Part shown: piece by piece, positions 49,982 to 58,234 of the stretch
Layout: every line of letters begins with the position of its first letter
Numbering within the stretch: the stretch's first letter is position 1
NCBI RefSeq assembly: GCF_006337085.1
Contig: NZ_CP040882.1
Span: forward strand, 1,550,001-1,614,000
DNA length: 64,000 nt
From: Sutterella faecalis
GTDB lineage: Bacteria; Pseudomonadota; Gammaproteobacteria; Burkholderiales; Burkholderiaceae_F
Direction: 5' to 3'
Program-made: the position numbers and the translations under genes
The notes under the pieces: generated by a model
Databases searched by the model: none
The model's input: the letters and a program-made list of their open reading frames with translations, nothing else
Told to the model about the DNA's origin: nothing

Positions 49982-50041
49982 ATTCGAACTCCCGACCTTC
50001 GCATTACGAATGCGCTGCTCTACCAGCTGAGCTACACCGGC
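49966..50041 (-). tRNA. tRNA-Thr (anticodon CGT)
   Basis: 76 nt with encoded CCA. On the minus strand it runs GCCGGTGTAGCTCAG, then the anticodon arm AGCGCATTCGTAATGCGAAGG with anticodon CGT (complement of 50006-50008), the T-arm GTTCGAATC and the acceptor end CCGGCACCA. The anticodon arm is the same as in E. coli thrW. The last 16 nt are the att core of the mobile element; the gene remains intact after integration. Confidence 0.97.
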
Positions 50042-50298
50042 AACTCTCAATCTTCGGCCGTTTCGAACCGGCCTTGTGATCGGAGGAGACGAATTATGCA
50101 GAAGTGAATTGCTTGCGGCAAGAATGTTTTACAAATCCTTACATTTGATGTTTTCGCCGTGTCTGTCTGCATTGAGCGCATCCAAGGCGCTTGCCTTGTG
50201 TTCGAAATGTATCTGCAGGCCTCAGGCTCCGTATAGCGCCGACTAAAATCTCAGGACTTTCCCCGCGTCTTACTCTTTTTCTCTCTTCGGAGACACCG

Positions 50299-50811
50299 TT
50301 GACCGATCGATTCTCTGCGTCTCTTCCCGCTCCGGCAGACACTGACCATCTCGGCGCCCTGCTTGCCGATGCACTTCTCCGCGCGAGCCCCGGCATTCTT
50401 GCCAAAGGCCTCGCTTTGCGCCTTGAAGGCGATCTCGGCGCAGGAAAGACGAGCCTCATCCGTGCGGCGCTTCGCCGCTTAGGCTGGGAAGGTGCGGTGA
50501 AGAGCCCTACCTTCACGCTTCTTGAGACGTATCCCTGCGGCGGTCTTACGATCAATCACTTCGACTTTTATCGCTTCGAGGAACCCGAGGAATTCGAAGA
50601 TGCCGGGTTCCAGGATGAATTCCGTCCCAGCGCCGTATGCGCTACGGAGTGGAGCGACAAAGCCTTTCCGTATCTGCCGCCCGCCGACATCACCATTGCG
50701 CTTTCGATTGAGGGCCTCGGAAGGCGGGTTGAAATCTCTGCGCAGTCCCCTCTCGGCCGCGAAATTCTTGCTTCTCTTTCGGAATCATGGAATTCAACCG
50801 CCGCCGCCTGA
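50299..50811 (+). CDS. tsaE: tRNA threonylcarbamoyladenosine synthesis ATPase TsaE
   Basis: 170 residues from a TTG at 50299-50301 (MTDRFSASLPAPADTDHLG) with CGGAGA upstream; the open frame reaches further up without conservation. Walker A LEGDLGAGKTSLIRAALRRLG, then VKSPTFTLLETY, INHFDFYRF and ATEWSDKAFPYLP are all TsaE landmarks. With TsaB, TsaC/Sua5 and TsaD it makes t6A37 on tRNAs reading ANN codons; Sua5 is encoded 6 kb downstream. Its 3' end overlaps the amidase start by 25 bases, the common tsaE-amiC coupling. Confidence 0.93.
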   Translation: MTDRFSASLPAPADTDHLGALLADALLRASPGILAKGLALRLEGDLGAGKTSLIRAALRRLGWEGAVKSPTFTLLETYPCGGLTINHFDFYRFEEPEEFEDAGFQDEFRPSAVCATEWSDKAFPYLPPADITIALSIEGLGRRVEISAQSPLGREILASLSESWNSTAAA

Positions 50812-52169
50812 TATCCGCCGCCGGCGGTACGCTTCTCCTTTCGCTTGCTCCCTGGCAGATAGCGAGCGGCGCAAAGCTCGTCAACGTCCGCATGTGGCCT
50901 GCAGAGGAGTACACGCGCGTCACGATCGAAACGGACGAACCCCTCAAGTTCAAGCACTTTTTCGTTCGCTCGGCTTCTCCCCTGAGGCTCGTGATCGATA
51001 TTGAAGGACTCGCGCTCACTGAGCGCGTCAAGCGCCTTATTGCCGACGTGAAGCCTGACGACCCTTATATCAGCGCCATGAGAATCGGGCAGTTCAAGCC
51101 CGGCGTTGTTCGGCTCGTCATGGATCTCAAGGCGGACGTAAAGCCCGAAGTCTTTCTTCTGAAGCCCTTCGCCAACTATCAGTACCGTCTCGTTTTCGAC
51201 ATCTACCCGGTGCATCCGAAGGATGAGATCGGCGCAATCCTCGCGGGATCGCAGGAAGGGAATCTCCTCACGGATTCCCTCTCGTCATCGAATTCCGAAG
51301 ATCCGCTCGCCGACGTGCTCGCGGGTCTTGCCAATCCGAATGCCCCGAAGACGCGGCCGGCGCTTTCCGCCTCTAAAGGCAAAGACGATAAGGCAGCCAA
51401 GAAGCCCTCGGCCAAAGACACGCAGACGCCGGCGAAGAGCGCCCCGGCCAAAAAGACTCAGAGCGAAGATCAGATCATCATCGTCGTCGACCCGGGACAC
51501 GGGGGCGAAGACCCCGGTGCCATCGGACGGCGCAAAACGCAGGAAAAAGTCGTCGTTCTCCAAATCGCAAGGCGGCTTGCCAAGCTTATTTCTGCTGAAC
51601 CCGGCATGAAGGCCGTGCTCACGCGCAATTCCGACCACTTCGTCAGTTTGGGCGGACGCGTGGCGATTGCCCGCCGCGTGAAGGCTCATCTTCTCGTCAG
51701 CATCCATGCCGATGCCTGGGTGAAGAGCAACGTAAGGGGCTCCTCCGTCTTTGCACTCTCGCAAAAAGGCGCCACCTCGGCGGCTGCACGTTGGCTCGCG
51801 AAAAATCAGAACGAATCCGACCTGATCGGCGGCGTCAACATCTCCACCGTCAATAAGCAGGTGGCGAGCGTGCTCGTCGACATGACCTCGTCCTGGACGA
51901 TCGGCTACAGCCTCGGGCTCGGCACCGCCGTACTCCAGGAGCTGCGCGCCATCAACAAGCTCCACAAAACGGCCGTGGAGCAGGCGGGATTCGCGGTGCT
52001 CAAAGGCCAGGGCATTCCGTCGATTCTCGTTGAGACGGCCTTCATTTCGAACCCGTCGGAAGAGCAGCTGCTCAAAAACGCCAATCATCAGCAAAAGCTT
52101 GCCCGGGCCATTCTTACGGGCATCAAGAAGCAGCTTGCCGCCGACACGACGCTCACGCGCCAGGGTTGA
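50787..52169 (+). CDS. amiC: N-acetylmuramoyl-L-alanine amidase (AmiC-type)
   Basis: 460 residues. Tat signal peptide FNRRRLISAAGGTLLLSLAPWQIASG. The AMIN domain follows (VNVRMWPAEEYTRVTIETDEPLKFKHF, to about residue 135), then an Ala/Lys/Ser linker, then the Amidase_3 zinc domain: IVVDPGHGGEDPGAIG (His ligand), SIHADAW (second His) and ILVETAFISNPSEEQLLKN (catalytic Glu). It cleaves septal peptidoglycan for daughter-cell separation; it needs activation by EnvC/NlpD-type factors in relatives. Translation is coupled with tsaE. Confidence 0.95.
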   Translation: MEFNRRRLISAAGGTLLLSLAPWQIASGAKLVNVRMWPAEEYTRVTIETDEPLKFKHFFVRSASPLRLVIDIEGLALTERVKRLIADVKPDDPYISAMRIGQFKPGVVRLVMDLKADVKPEVFLLKPFANYQYRLVFDIYPVHPKDEIGAILAGSQEGNLLTDSLSSSNSEDPLADVLAGLANPNAPKTRPALSASKGKDDKAAKKPSAKDTQTPAKSAPAKKTQSEDQIIIVVDPGHGGEDPGAIGRRKTQEKVVVLQIARRLAKLISAEPGMKAVLTRNSDHFVSLGGRVAIARRVKAHLLVSIHADAWVKSNVRGSSVFALSQKGATSAAARWLAKNQNESDLIGGVNISTVNKQVASVLVDMTSSWTIGYSLGLGTAVLQELRAINKLHKTAVEQAGFAVLKGQGIPSILVETAFISNPSEEQLLKNANHQQKLARAILTGIKKQLAADTTLTRQG

Positions 52170-52357
52170 TGCCGTCGAGACGCTGCGCTTCACCTGCAGG
52201 ACCTCGACCGAAACTCTCCGCACCATTACAATGCGGGGGAAGCACAATCCGACGCGGCGCCCCCGTGCCGAAACGCCGTCGAGGCCCCTTCCGCATGGAA
52301 GGACAGGCCTCCGGTTTTTGCGGGCGCGCCCCTCATCCACCTTGGAGTGAAAACGCA

Positions 52358-53422
52358 ATGGCTCTTGTTTCCATGCGACAGCTGCTCGATCATGCGGCTG
52401 AAAACGGCTACGGCATTCCCGCCTTCAACGTCAACAACCTCGAACAGGTTCAGGCCATCATGGAGGCGGCGAGCGAAGTCGGCGCTCCCGTGATCATGCA
52501 GGCCTCGGCGGGCGCTCGCAAGTATGCGGGCGAATCGTTCCTGCGCCACCTCATTGAAGCCGCTGTTGAAGCCTATCCGGACGTTCCCGTCTGCATGCAC
52601 CAGGACCACGGCCAGAGCCCGGCGGTCTGCCAGGGCGCCATCCGCTCGGGCTTCACCTCCGTCATGATGGACGGCTCCCTCATGAGCGACGGCAAGACCA
52701 TCTCCACCTACGAATACAACGTCGACGTCACCCGCCGCGTGGTGGAAATGGCCCACTGCATCGGCGTTTCCGTCGAAGGCGAAATCGGCTGCCTCGGCTC
52801 GCTTGAAACGATGCGCGGCGACAAGGAAGACGGCCACGGCACCGACGCCAAGATGACCCGCGAGCAGCTCCTCACGGATCCGGATCAGGCGGCAGAATTC
52901 GCCCGCATCACCCAGATCGACGCGCTTGCCATCGCGATCGGCACCTCGCACGGCGCCTACAAGTTCACGCGCCGTCCCACGGGCGAAATCCTCTCGATCG
53001 ACCGCGTGAAGGAAATTCATGCGCGTCTGCCGAACACGCACCTCGTGATGCACGGCTCCTCTTCCGTTCCGCAGGAATACCTCGCTGAGATCCGCGAATT
53101 CGGCGGCGACATGCGCGAAACCTACGGCGTTCCGGTCGAGGAAATCCAGAAGGCGATCCAGCACGGCGTCCGCAAGGTCAACATCGACACCGACATCCGC
53201 CTTGCGATGACGGCCGCCATCCGCCGCTACCTCGTTGAGAATCCCTCGGGCTTCGACCCGCGCGGCTACCTGAAGGCCGCCCGCGCCGCCGCGAAGGCCC
53301 TCTGCCGCTCGCGCTACCTCGCGTTCGGCTGCGAAGGCCAGGGCGCCCGGATCAAGCCCGTCGCGCTCGACAAGATCGCGGCCAAATACGCTGACGGCAC
53401 GCTTCGCCAGAATGTGCTCTAA
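52358..53422 (+). CDS. fba: Class II fructose-bisphosphate aldolase
   Basis: 354 residues from the ATG at 52358 (MALVSMRQLLDHAAENGYGIPAFNVNNLEQ), TTGGAG upstream. Zinc-dependent aldolase: PVCMHQDHGQSP with zinc His and catalytic Asp region, FTSVMMDGSLMSDGKT, VSVEGEIGCLGSLE, DALAIAIGTSHGAYKFTR, LVMHGSSSVPQEY and VRKVNIDTDIRLAMTAAIRRYL, which binds the phosphates. It serves glycolysis, gluconeogenesis and the Calvin-type pathways; in asaccharolytic gut bacteria gluconeogenesis is the likely direction (inference). It has its own terminator. Confidence 0.97.
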   Translation: MALVSMRQLLDHAAENGYGIPAFNVNNLEQVQAIMEAASEVGAPVIMQASAGARKYAGESFLRHLIEAAVEAYPDVPVCMHQDHGQSPAVCQGAIRSGFTSVMMDGSLMSDGKTISTYEYNVDVTRRVVEMAHCIGVSVEGEIGCLGSLETMRGDKEDGHGTDAKMTREQLLTDPDQAAEFARITQIDALAIAIGTSHGAYKFTRRPTGEILSIDRVKEIHARLPNTHLVMHGSSSVPQEYLAEIREFGGDMRETYGVPVEEIQKAIQHGVRKVNIDTDIRLAMTAAIRRYLVENPSGFDPRGYLKAARAAAKALCRSRYLAFGCEGQGARIKPVALDKIAAKYADGTLRQNVL

Positions 53423-53452
53423 CGCTTGAGCACGAAGCCTCAGATTCATGAC

Positions 53453-53491
53453 GGCGCACAGTTCTCCTCCCTGAGACTGTGCGCCTTTTTT
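53453..53491 (+). terminator. Terminator after fba
   Basis: GGCGCACAGT (53453-53462) pairs with ACTGTGCGCC (53476-53485), then TTTTTTC. Confidence 0.92.
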
Positions 53492-53508
53492 CAATTCGAA
53501 TTCATCCC

Positions 53509-53916
53509 ATGACAGAACCCGAATTAAAGTCCGCCGAAGCCCTCAAGGGCAAGCGCGGCCTCAGAAGGCTCATCAACGCCACGCGCTATTCCTGGCAGGG
53601 AATCCGCGCGGGGTTTGAAAACGAAGCCGCCTTTCGCGAGGAATGCCTTCTTGCGATCATCCTGATTCCGCTCGCGCTTCTTCTCCCGGTAACGCTCCTT
53701 GAGAAGGTGATCCTCATCAATTCCGTGCTTTTTCTTCTCCTCACGGAAATCCTCAATTCGGCGATTGAAGCCGTTGTCGACCGAATCGGCATGGAAGTGC
53801 ATCCGCTTGCCGGACGCGCAAAGGACATGGGGAGCGCGGCAGTGCTTTTCGCACTCATCATGGGACTCGTTGCCTGGGGCTTCATCGCGCTCCCGGCGGT
53901 CTTCGCGCTCTTTTAA
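53509..53916 (+). CDS. dgkA: Diacylglycerol kinase
   Basis: 135 residues from the ATG at 53509 (MTEPELKSAEALKGKRGLRR). Prokaryotic trimeric membrane kinase: an amphipathic N-terminal helix with NATRYSWQGIRAGFENEAAFREE, three membrane helices (about residues 46-62, 66-84 and 108-130), and the active-site segment LLTEILNSAIEAVVDRIG (the E-x-x-N-S-A-I-E motif). It recycles diacylglycerol released during periplasmic glucan or LPS-phosphoethanolamine synthesis. It sits close behind the fba terminator, so it needs its own or read-through transcription. Confidence 0.95.
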   Translation: MTEPELKSAEALKGKRGLRRLINATRYSWQGIRAGFENEAAFREECLLAIILIPLALLLPVTLLEKVILINSVLFLLLTEILNSAIEAVVDRIGMEVHPLAGRAKDMGSAAVLFALIMGLVAWGFIALPAVFALF

Positions 53917-54042
53917 CTTTTCTGAGTCCGCGCAAACTCTTCTAAGCAGTTTTCACGGTGGTTTCGGGCCTGAAAGCGCCCCTGCGCCATTAAAATTCCC
54001 GCCATCAGGATTTTTCTTTTCTTCCTTAGGGAGGCAACTCTA

Positions 54043-54936
54043 ATGCCCGGTCTTTCCAAGACGAACATCCCGTCCCTCAAGCAGATTTACAGCGGCAAAG
54101 TCCGCGACTGCTACGCCGTGGGCGACGACAAGCTTCTGCTTGTTGCCACGGACCGCATTTCCGCCTTTGACGTGATCCTCGGCGATCCGATTCCCGGCAA
54201 GGGCAAGGTCCTGACGGCGCTCACGAACTTCTGGTTCGAAAAGCTCAAGGACGTGATCCCCAATCACCTCACGGGCATCGCCCCCGAAACGGTCGTGAAG
54301 CCTGAGGAAATTCCGCAGGTTGCCGGCCGTGCCGTGGTCTCGAAGCGCCTGAAGCCGATTCTGATCGAGTGCGTTGCACGCGGCTACATCATCGGCGGCG
54401 GCTGGAAGGACTATCAGGCGACGGGCGAAGTCTGCGGCATCAAGCTCCCCGCGGGCCTGCGCCAGGCCGAGAAGCTCCCTGAGCCCATCTTCACGCCGGC
54501 TGCCAAGGCTGAACTCGGCACGCACGACGAAAACATCTCCTACGAGCGCGTCGTTGAGATGTACGGCGAAAAGGTTGCCTCAACCATCCGCAACGCCACG
54601 CTCGAGCTCTACAAGCGCGCAAGCGAATACGCGCTCACCCGCGGCATCATCATCGCCGACACGAAGTTCGAATTCGGTCTTGATGAAAACGGCAATGTTC
54701 TCCTTATGGACGAAGTGCTCACGCCGGATTCGAGCCGCTTCTGGCCTGCCGACGACTATCAGATCGGCACCTCGCCCAAGAGCTTCGACAAGCAGTTCAT
54801 CCGCGACTGGCTCGAAGCCCAGCCCTGGGACAAGCGTCCGCCCGCTCCGAAGGTTCCTGAAGACATCATTGAGAAGACGGCCGACAAGTACCGTGAGGCG
54901 CTGCGCCGCCTTACCGGCACGGATATTGAGCCGTAA
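54043..54936 (+). CDS. purC: SAICAR synthase (PurC, long ADE1-like form)
   Basis: 297 residues. It joins aspartate to CAIR with ATP in purine synthesis. Motifs: QIYSGKVRDCYAVGDDKLLLVATDRISAFDVILGDPIPGKGKVL (ATP and substrate-binding N-lobe), LIECVARGYIIGGGWKDYQATGEVCG, IADTKFEFGLDENGNVLLMDEVLTPDSSRFWPADDY (catalytic C-lobe) and SFDKQFIRDWL. The 297-residue size and sequence are those of the betaproteobacterial/yeast-like group rather than the 237-residue E. coli form. It is followed by purE and purK, forming a purine block. Confidence 0.97.
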   Translation: MPGLSKTNIPSLKQIYSGKVRDCYAVGDDKLLLVATDRISAFDVILGDPIPGKGKVLTALTNFWFEKLKDVIPNHLTGIAPETVVKPEEIPQVAGRAVVSKRLKPILIECVARGYIIGGGWKDYQATGEVCGIKLPAGLRQAEKLPEPIFTPAAKAELGTHDENISYERVVEMYGEKVASTIRNATLELYKRASEYALTRGIIIADTKFEFGLDENGNVLLMDEVLTPDSSRFWPADDYQIGTSPKSFDKQFIRDWLEAQPWDKRPPAPKVPEDIIEKTADKYREALRRLTGTDIEP

Positions 54937-54943
54937 ATCTCCC

Positions 54944-55004
54944 GGGCGGAAGCTTCTTCCGCCCTCGCGTTCATGGGGAGCGCATCTTTTTTTAGCCGCT
55001 CCCC
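54944..55004 (+). other. Two tandem hairpins between purC and purE
   Basis: GGGCGGAAG / CTTCCGCCC (54944-54952 and 54956-54964, 3-base loop) is followed by GGGGAGCG / CGCTCCCC (54975-54982 and 54997-55004) with a T-rich loop. Neither has a T-tract after it. They may slow transcript decay or attenuate transcription between purC and purE. I see no purine riboswitch core. Confidence 0.45.
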
Positions 55005-55123
55005 AGCAGCCGGCAGAAGCGTCGGCCCCTTCTGTTTCCTCTTCCTTCGGAAGGAAACTTCAACGGGCGGAGCTTCGGTCGGCTTTTCGATTTTTTATTC
55101 TTCTCTAGAGATTCTGAATAATC

Positions 55124-55636
55124 ATGGCAGAGTGCACCAAGACACCGCTCGTCGGCATCCTGATGGGCAGCAATTCCGACTGGGACGTGATGAAAAACGC
55201 CGCCCAGATGCTCAAGGACTTCGGCGTCCCCTTTGAGGCCCGCGTCGTTAGCGCACACCGCATGCCGGATGAAATGTTCGAGTACGCCGAAAAGGCGGCC
55301 GAACGCGGCATCCGCGTGATCATCGCGGGAGCGGGCGGCGCGGCGCACCTCCCCGGCATGCTGGCGGCCAAGTGCACGCTTCCCGTCTGCGGCGTGCCGG
55401 TGCCGTCGAAATACCTCCGCGGCGTCGACAGCCTCCACTCGATCGTGCAGATGCCTAAGGGCGTGCCTGTCGCCACCTTTGCCATCGGCGAAGCAGGCGC
55501 CGCGAACGCCGCGCTCTATGCCTGTCAGATCCTGGCGCTCAACGATCCGGAACTCTCGCGCCGCCTCGCGGACTTCCGCATCGCCCAGAACGCCAAGGCC
55601 CGCGCGATGACGCTTCCCCTTGAAACGCTCGACTGA
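55124..55636 (+). CDS. purE: N5-carboxyaminoimidazole ribonucleotide mutase
   Basis: 170 residues. Class I PurE converts N5-CAIR to CAIR. The active-site loop is VGILMGSNSDWDVMKNAAQMLKDFGVPFEARVVSAHRMPDEM, then IIAGAGGAAHLPGMLAAKCTLPVCGVPVPSKYLRGVDSLHSIVQMPKGVPVATFAIGEAGAANAAL. The presence of purK (next gene) shows the bacterial N5-CAIR route. The gap to purK is 11 bases, so they are one transcript. Confidence 0.97.
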   Translation: MAECTKTPLVGILMGSNSDWDVMKNAAQMLKDFGVPFEARVVSAHRMPDEMFEYAEKAAERGIRVIIAGAGGAAHLPGMLAAKCTLPVCGVPVPSKYLRGVDSLHSIVQMPKGVPVATFAIGEAGAANAALYACQILALNDPELSRRLADFRIAQNAKARAMTLPLETLD

Positions 55637-55647
55637 GGACCCTTTCG

Positions 55648-56829
55648 ATGACTCAGATCCGCACACTTCTTCCGGGCGCTCAGCTCGGCCTCCTCGGAGG
55701 CGGCCAGCTCGGCCGGATGTTCTCGGAGGCGGCTGCCCGCATGGGCTACCACGTCGTGGTGCTCGAACCCCATGCGCCGTCGCCCGCGGGCGAAGTCTCC
55801 TCGGCTCAGATTGCCGAGGGCTACAGCTCCGAAAAAGGCCTCGACGAGCTTGCAGGCCGTGTTCTCGCCGTTACGACGGAATTTGAGAATGTCCCTGCGG
55901 CAAGCCTCAGGCGCCTTGCTGAAGCCGGCGTCATCACGGCCCCCCATGCCGACGCCGTTGCGGCCACGCAGGATAGAAACGTCGAAAAGGCCTTCATCGA
56001 AAGCGCCGGAGTTCCGACAGCTCCCCACAAGGCGGTTCGCAGCCTTGAGGACGTTGAGGCGCTTGAAGATTCTCTTTTCCCCGGCATTCTGAAGACTGCT
56101 CGTCTCGGCTATGACGGCAAGGGCCAGGCGCGCGTCAGCTCCCGCGAGGAAGCGCTTGCCGCCTGGGAAAAATTCGGCCGTACGGACTGCGTGCTCGAAA
56201 AGCGCCTCAATCTGAAGACGGAAGTTTCGGTCATCATCTGCCGCAATCCGCAGGGCGACACCGTCGTCTTCCCCGTCTGCGAAAACCATCACCGGAACGG
56301 CATCCTTGCCTACACCGTGATGCCTGCCCGCATCGACGCAGAACTTGCCCAAAGAGCGCAGCAGTTTGCGCGTCAGATTGCCGATGAACTCAAGTACGTC
56401 GGCGTTCTCTGCGTGGAGCTTTTCGTTCTCGAGGACGGCTCCGTTCTGGCGAATGAACTTGCCCCGCGCCCCCACAATTCCGGCCACGCGACGATTGAAG
56501 CCTGCGCCACCTCGCAGTACGAGGAACAGGTGCGCGCCATGACAGGACTCCCCTTAGGCGACACCACGCAGATTGCGCCCGCAGTGATGCTCAATCTTCT
56601 CGGAGATCTCTGGTTCGACGAAAACGACAGCAAGACGACTCCGCCCTGGGAAAAGCTTCTCGCGCTGCCCGGCGTCAAGCTTCACCTCTACGGCAAGGAA
56701 GAGGCCCGTCACGCACGCAAGATGGGCCACGTCACGGTGCTCGGACGCACGCTCGATGAGGCGCTCGCCCGCGCGCATGAGGCGGCCCGGCTCCTCGGAC
56801 TTTCCTTCTCTCATGAGCTCGCGCAATGA
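55648..56829 (+). CDS. purK: N5-carboxyaminoimidazole ribonucleotide synthase
   Basis: 393 residues, ATP-grasp enzyme. It carboxylates AIR with bicarbonate and ATP. QLGLLGGGQLGRMFSEAAARMGYHVVVLEP is the N-terminal nucleotide-like fold. TTEFENVPAASLRRL, GILKTARLGYDGKGQARV, VLEKRLNLKTEVSVIICRNPQGD and VLANELAPRPHNSGHATIEACATSQYEEQVRAMTGLPLG carry the ATP-grasp and substrate residues. It directly follows purE, and its stop overlaps the start of the Sua5 gene by 4 bases. Confidence 0.97.
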   Translation: MTQIRTLLPGAQLGLLGGGQLGRMFSEAAARMGYHVVVLEPHAPSPAGEVSSAQIAEGYSSEKGLDELAGRVLAVTTEFENVPAASLRRLAEAGVITAPHADAVAATQDRNVEKAFIESAGVPTAPHKAVRSLEDVEALEDSLFPGILKTARLGYDGKGQARVSSREEALAAWEKFGRTDCVLEKRLNLKTEVSVIICRNPQGDTVVFPVCENHHRNGILAYTVMPARIDAELAQRAQQFARQIADELKYVGVLCVELFVLEDGSVLANELAPRPHNSGHATIEACATSQYEEQVRAMTGLPLGDTTQIAPAVMLNLLGDLWFDENDSKTTPPWEKLLALPGVKLHLYGKEEARHARKMGHVTVLGRTLDEALARAHEAARLLGLSFSHELAQ

Positions 56830-57818
56830 CCGTCCCAGCAGTTGATCAAAAGGCAATCGCAGAAGCCGTTCGCATCCTCGATGCGGGCGGCCTCGTCGCC
56901 ATGCCGACCGAAACCGTCTACGGGCTTGCGGCCGATGCCGACAACGAAGAAGCGGTTCTCAACACCTATCGAGCGAAGGGCCGCCCCACCGATCATCCGC
57001 TGATCGTCCATGTCGCCTCCGCCGAGGACATTTCGTGGTGGGCGGAATCCACGCCGCAAGCCGAAGCGCTCGCCCGACGCTACTGGCCCGGACCCCTCAC
57101 GCTCGTTCTCAAAAAGAAGCCCCGCTGCGGCCTCTGGGTAACGGGAGGACAGGACACGGTGGCGCTCCGCTGCCCCTCGCACCCCTGGGCGCATGCGCTG
57201 CTCAAGGCCTTCGGGGGACCCAAGCACCGGGGACTCACCGCGCCCTCGGCCAACTCCTTCGGCCGCATCAGTCCTTCCTGCGCGCGCCATGTGGCCGACG
57301 ACCTCGGCGTCAAGCCCTCGGGCAAGCTCGACATGATTCTGGACGGCGGCACCTGCGAATACGGCATTGAATCGACGATGCTCAATCTGTCCTCAGGCCG
57401 CCCAGAAATCCTGCGCCACGGCGTCATCACGCGCGAAATGCTCGAGGAAGCGCTCGGCTGCGAAGTGCCCGATGCCGGAAAAGATGCGCCCCGCGCCTCG
57501 GGAAGACTTAAAAGCCACTATGCGCCGAAAACGAAGGCGGAGCTCCTTTCTGAGGACGCGCTTATTCTGCGGGCAAAAACGCTTTCGGACGAGGGCGTCC
57601 GTCTCGCCGTTCTTGCGCCCGAACGCCTGAAGGCAAAGCTCCCTCCGGTGGCTGACTTCATCAGCGCGCCTGAAACCGCGCTGGCCTACGGCGCATTTCT
57701 TTATGAAGCGCTCCATGAGCTTGATGCCGCGCATGCCGACCGAATCCTCATTGCGGCGCCGCCCTCGACTCCCGAATGGGCCGCCGTGGACGACCGGCTC
57801 GGACGGGCAACAGCCTGA
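56826..57818 (+). CDS. L-threonylcarbamoyladenylate synthase (Sua5 type)
   Basis: 330 residues. The YrdC-like catalytic domain (LDAGGLVAMPTETVYGLAADAD, RAKGRPTDHPLIVHVAS, YWPGPLTLVLKK, LRCPSHPWAHALL, TAPSANSFGRISPS and YGIESTMLNLS) is followed by a C-terminal Sua5 domain from about residue 225 (linker LKSHYAPKT). It makes threonylcarbamoyl-AMP for tRNA t6A modification, feeding TsaE/TsaB/TsaD; tsaE lies in the same region. The two-domain Sua5 form replaces single-domain TsaC. Start and purK stop overlap as ATGA. Confidence 0.93.
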   Translation: MTVPAVDQKAIAEAVRILDAGGLVAMPTETVYGLAADADNEEAVLNTYRAKGRPTDHPLIVHVASAEDISWWAESTPQAEALARRYWPGPLTLVLKKKPRCGLWVTGGQDTVALRCPSHPWAHALLKAFGGPKHRGLTAPSANSFGRISPSCARHVADDLGVKPSGKLDMILDGGTCEYGIESTMLNLSSGRPEILRHGVITREMLEEALGCEVPDAGKDAPRASGRLKSHYAPKTKAELLSEDALILRAKTLSDEGVRLAVLAPERLKAKLPPVADFISAPETALAYGAFLYEALHELDAAHADRILIAAPPSTPEWAAVDDRLGRATA

Positions 57819-57849
57819 AGCGCTTGAATATCCATTTTTCGAGACATCC

Positions 57850-58203
57850 ATGATTCAGATCTACGGCATTCCAACCTGCGGCTCGGTCAAGAAAGCAATT
57901 GCCTGGGCTCGCGAAGCAGGCGTGGAATTTACTTTCCACAACTTCCGTACGGAAGCGCCCACGGACGAACTCCTTTCGGGGTGGCTGAAGGACATTCCGG
58001 CAGCAAAGCTCGCCAATACCGCCGGCCCGACGTGGCGGAAGATTGACCCGGAAATTCGTGAAGCGGCCAAGGCCAGCCCGGAAATGCTCAAAACCCTCAT
58101 GCTTTCGACGCCGCTTCTCATCAAGCGCCCCGTCATCGTCTGGGCGGATGGCTCCGCCACCTCGGGCGTTGATGAAGCGCTCTGGAAGACGAAGTCTGTC
58201 TGA
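57850..58203 (+). CDS. ArsC/Spx-family protein (YffB-like)
   Basis: 117 residues from the ATG at 57850 (MIQIYGIPTCGSVKKAIAWAREAGVEFTFHNFR). A thioredoxin-fold protein with a single N-terminal Cys in the P-T-C-G-S loop, and the segments TAGPTWRKIDPEIREAAKAS and STPLLIKRPVIVWADG typical of the YffB branch of the ArsC/Spx family. Related proteins are glutathione-dependent thiol reductases or of unknown role; arsenate reduction is unlikely because the ArsC arginine pattern is not evident. It lies in the purK-sua5-murI run. Confidence 0.85.
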   Translation: MIQIYGIPTCGSVKKAIAWAREAGVEFTFHNFRTEAPTDELLSGWLKDIPAAKLANTAGPTWRKIDPEIREAAKASPEMLKTLMLSTPLLIKRPVIVWADGSATSGVDEALWKTKSV

Positions 58204-58234
58204 CGGGCCGGTCATTCAAAGGGAAGCGATTCAG

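Noticed and set aside
54937..55123. Purine riboswitch before purE
   Set aside because: Two simple hairpins are present but not the three-way junction core of purine riboswitches.
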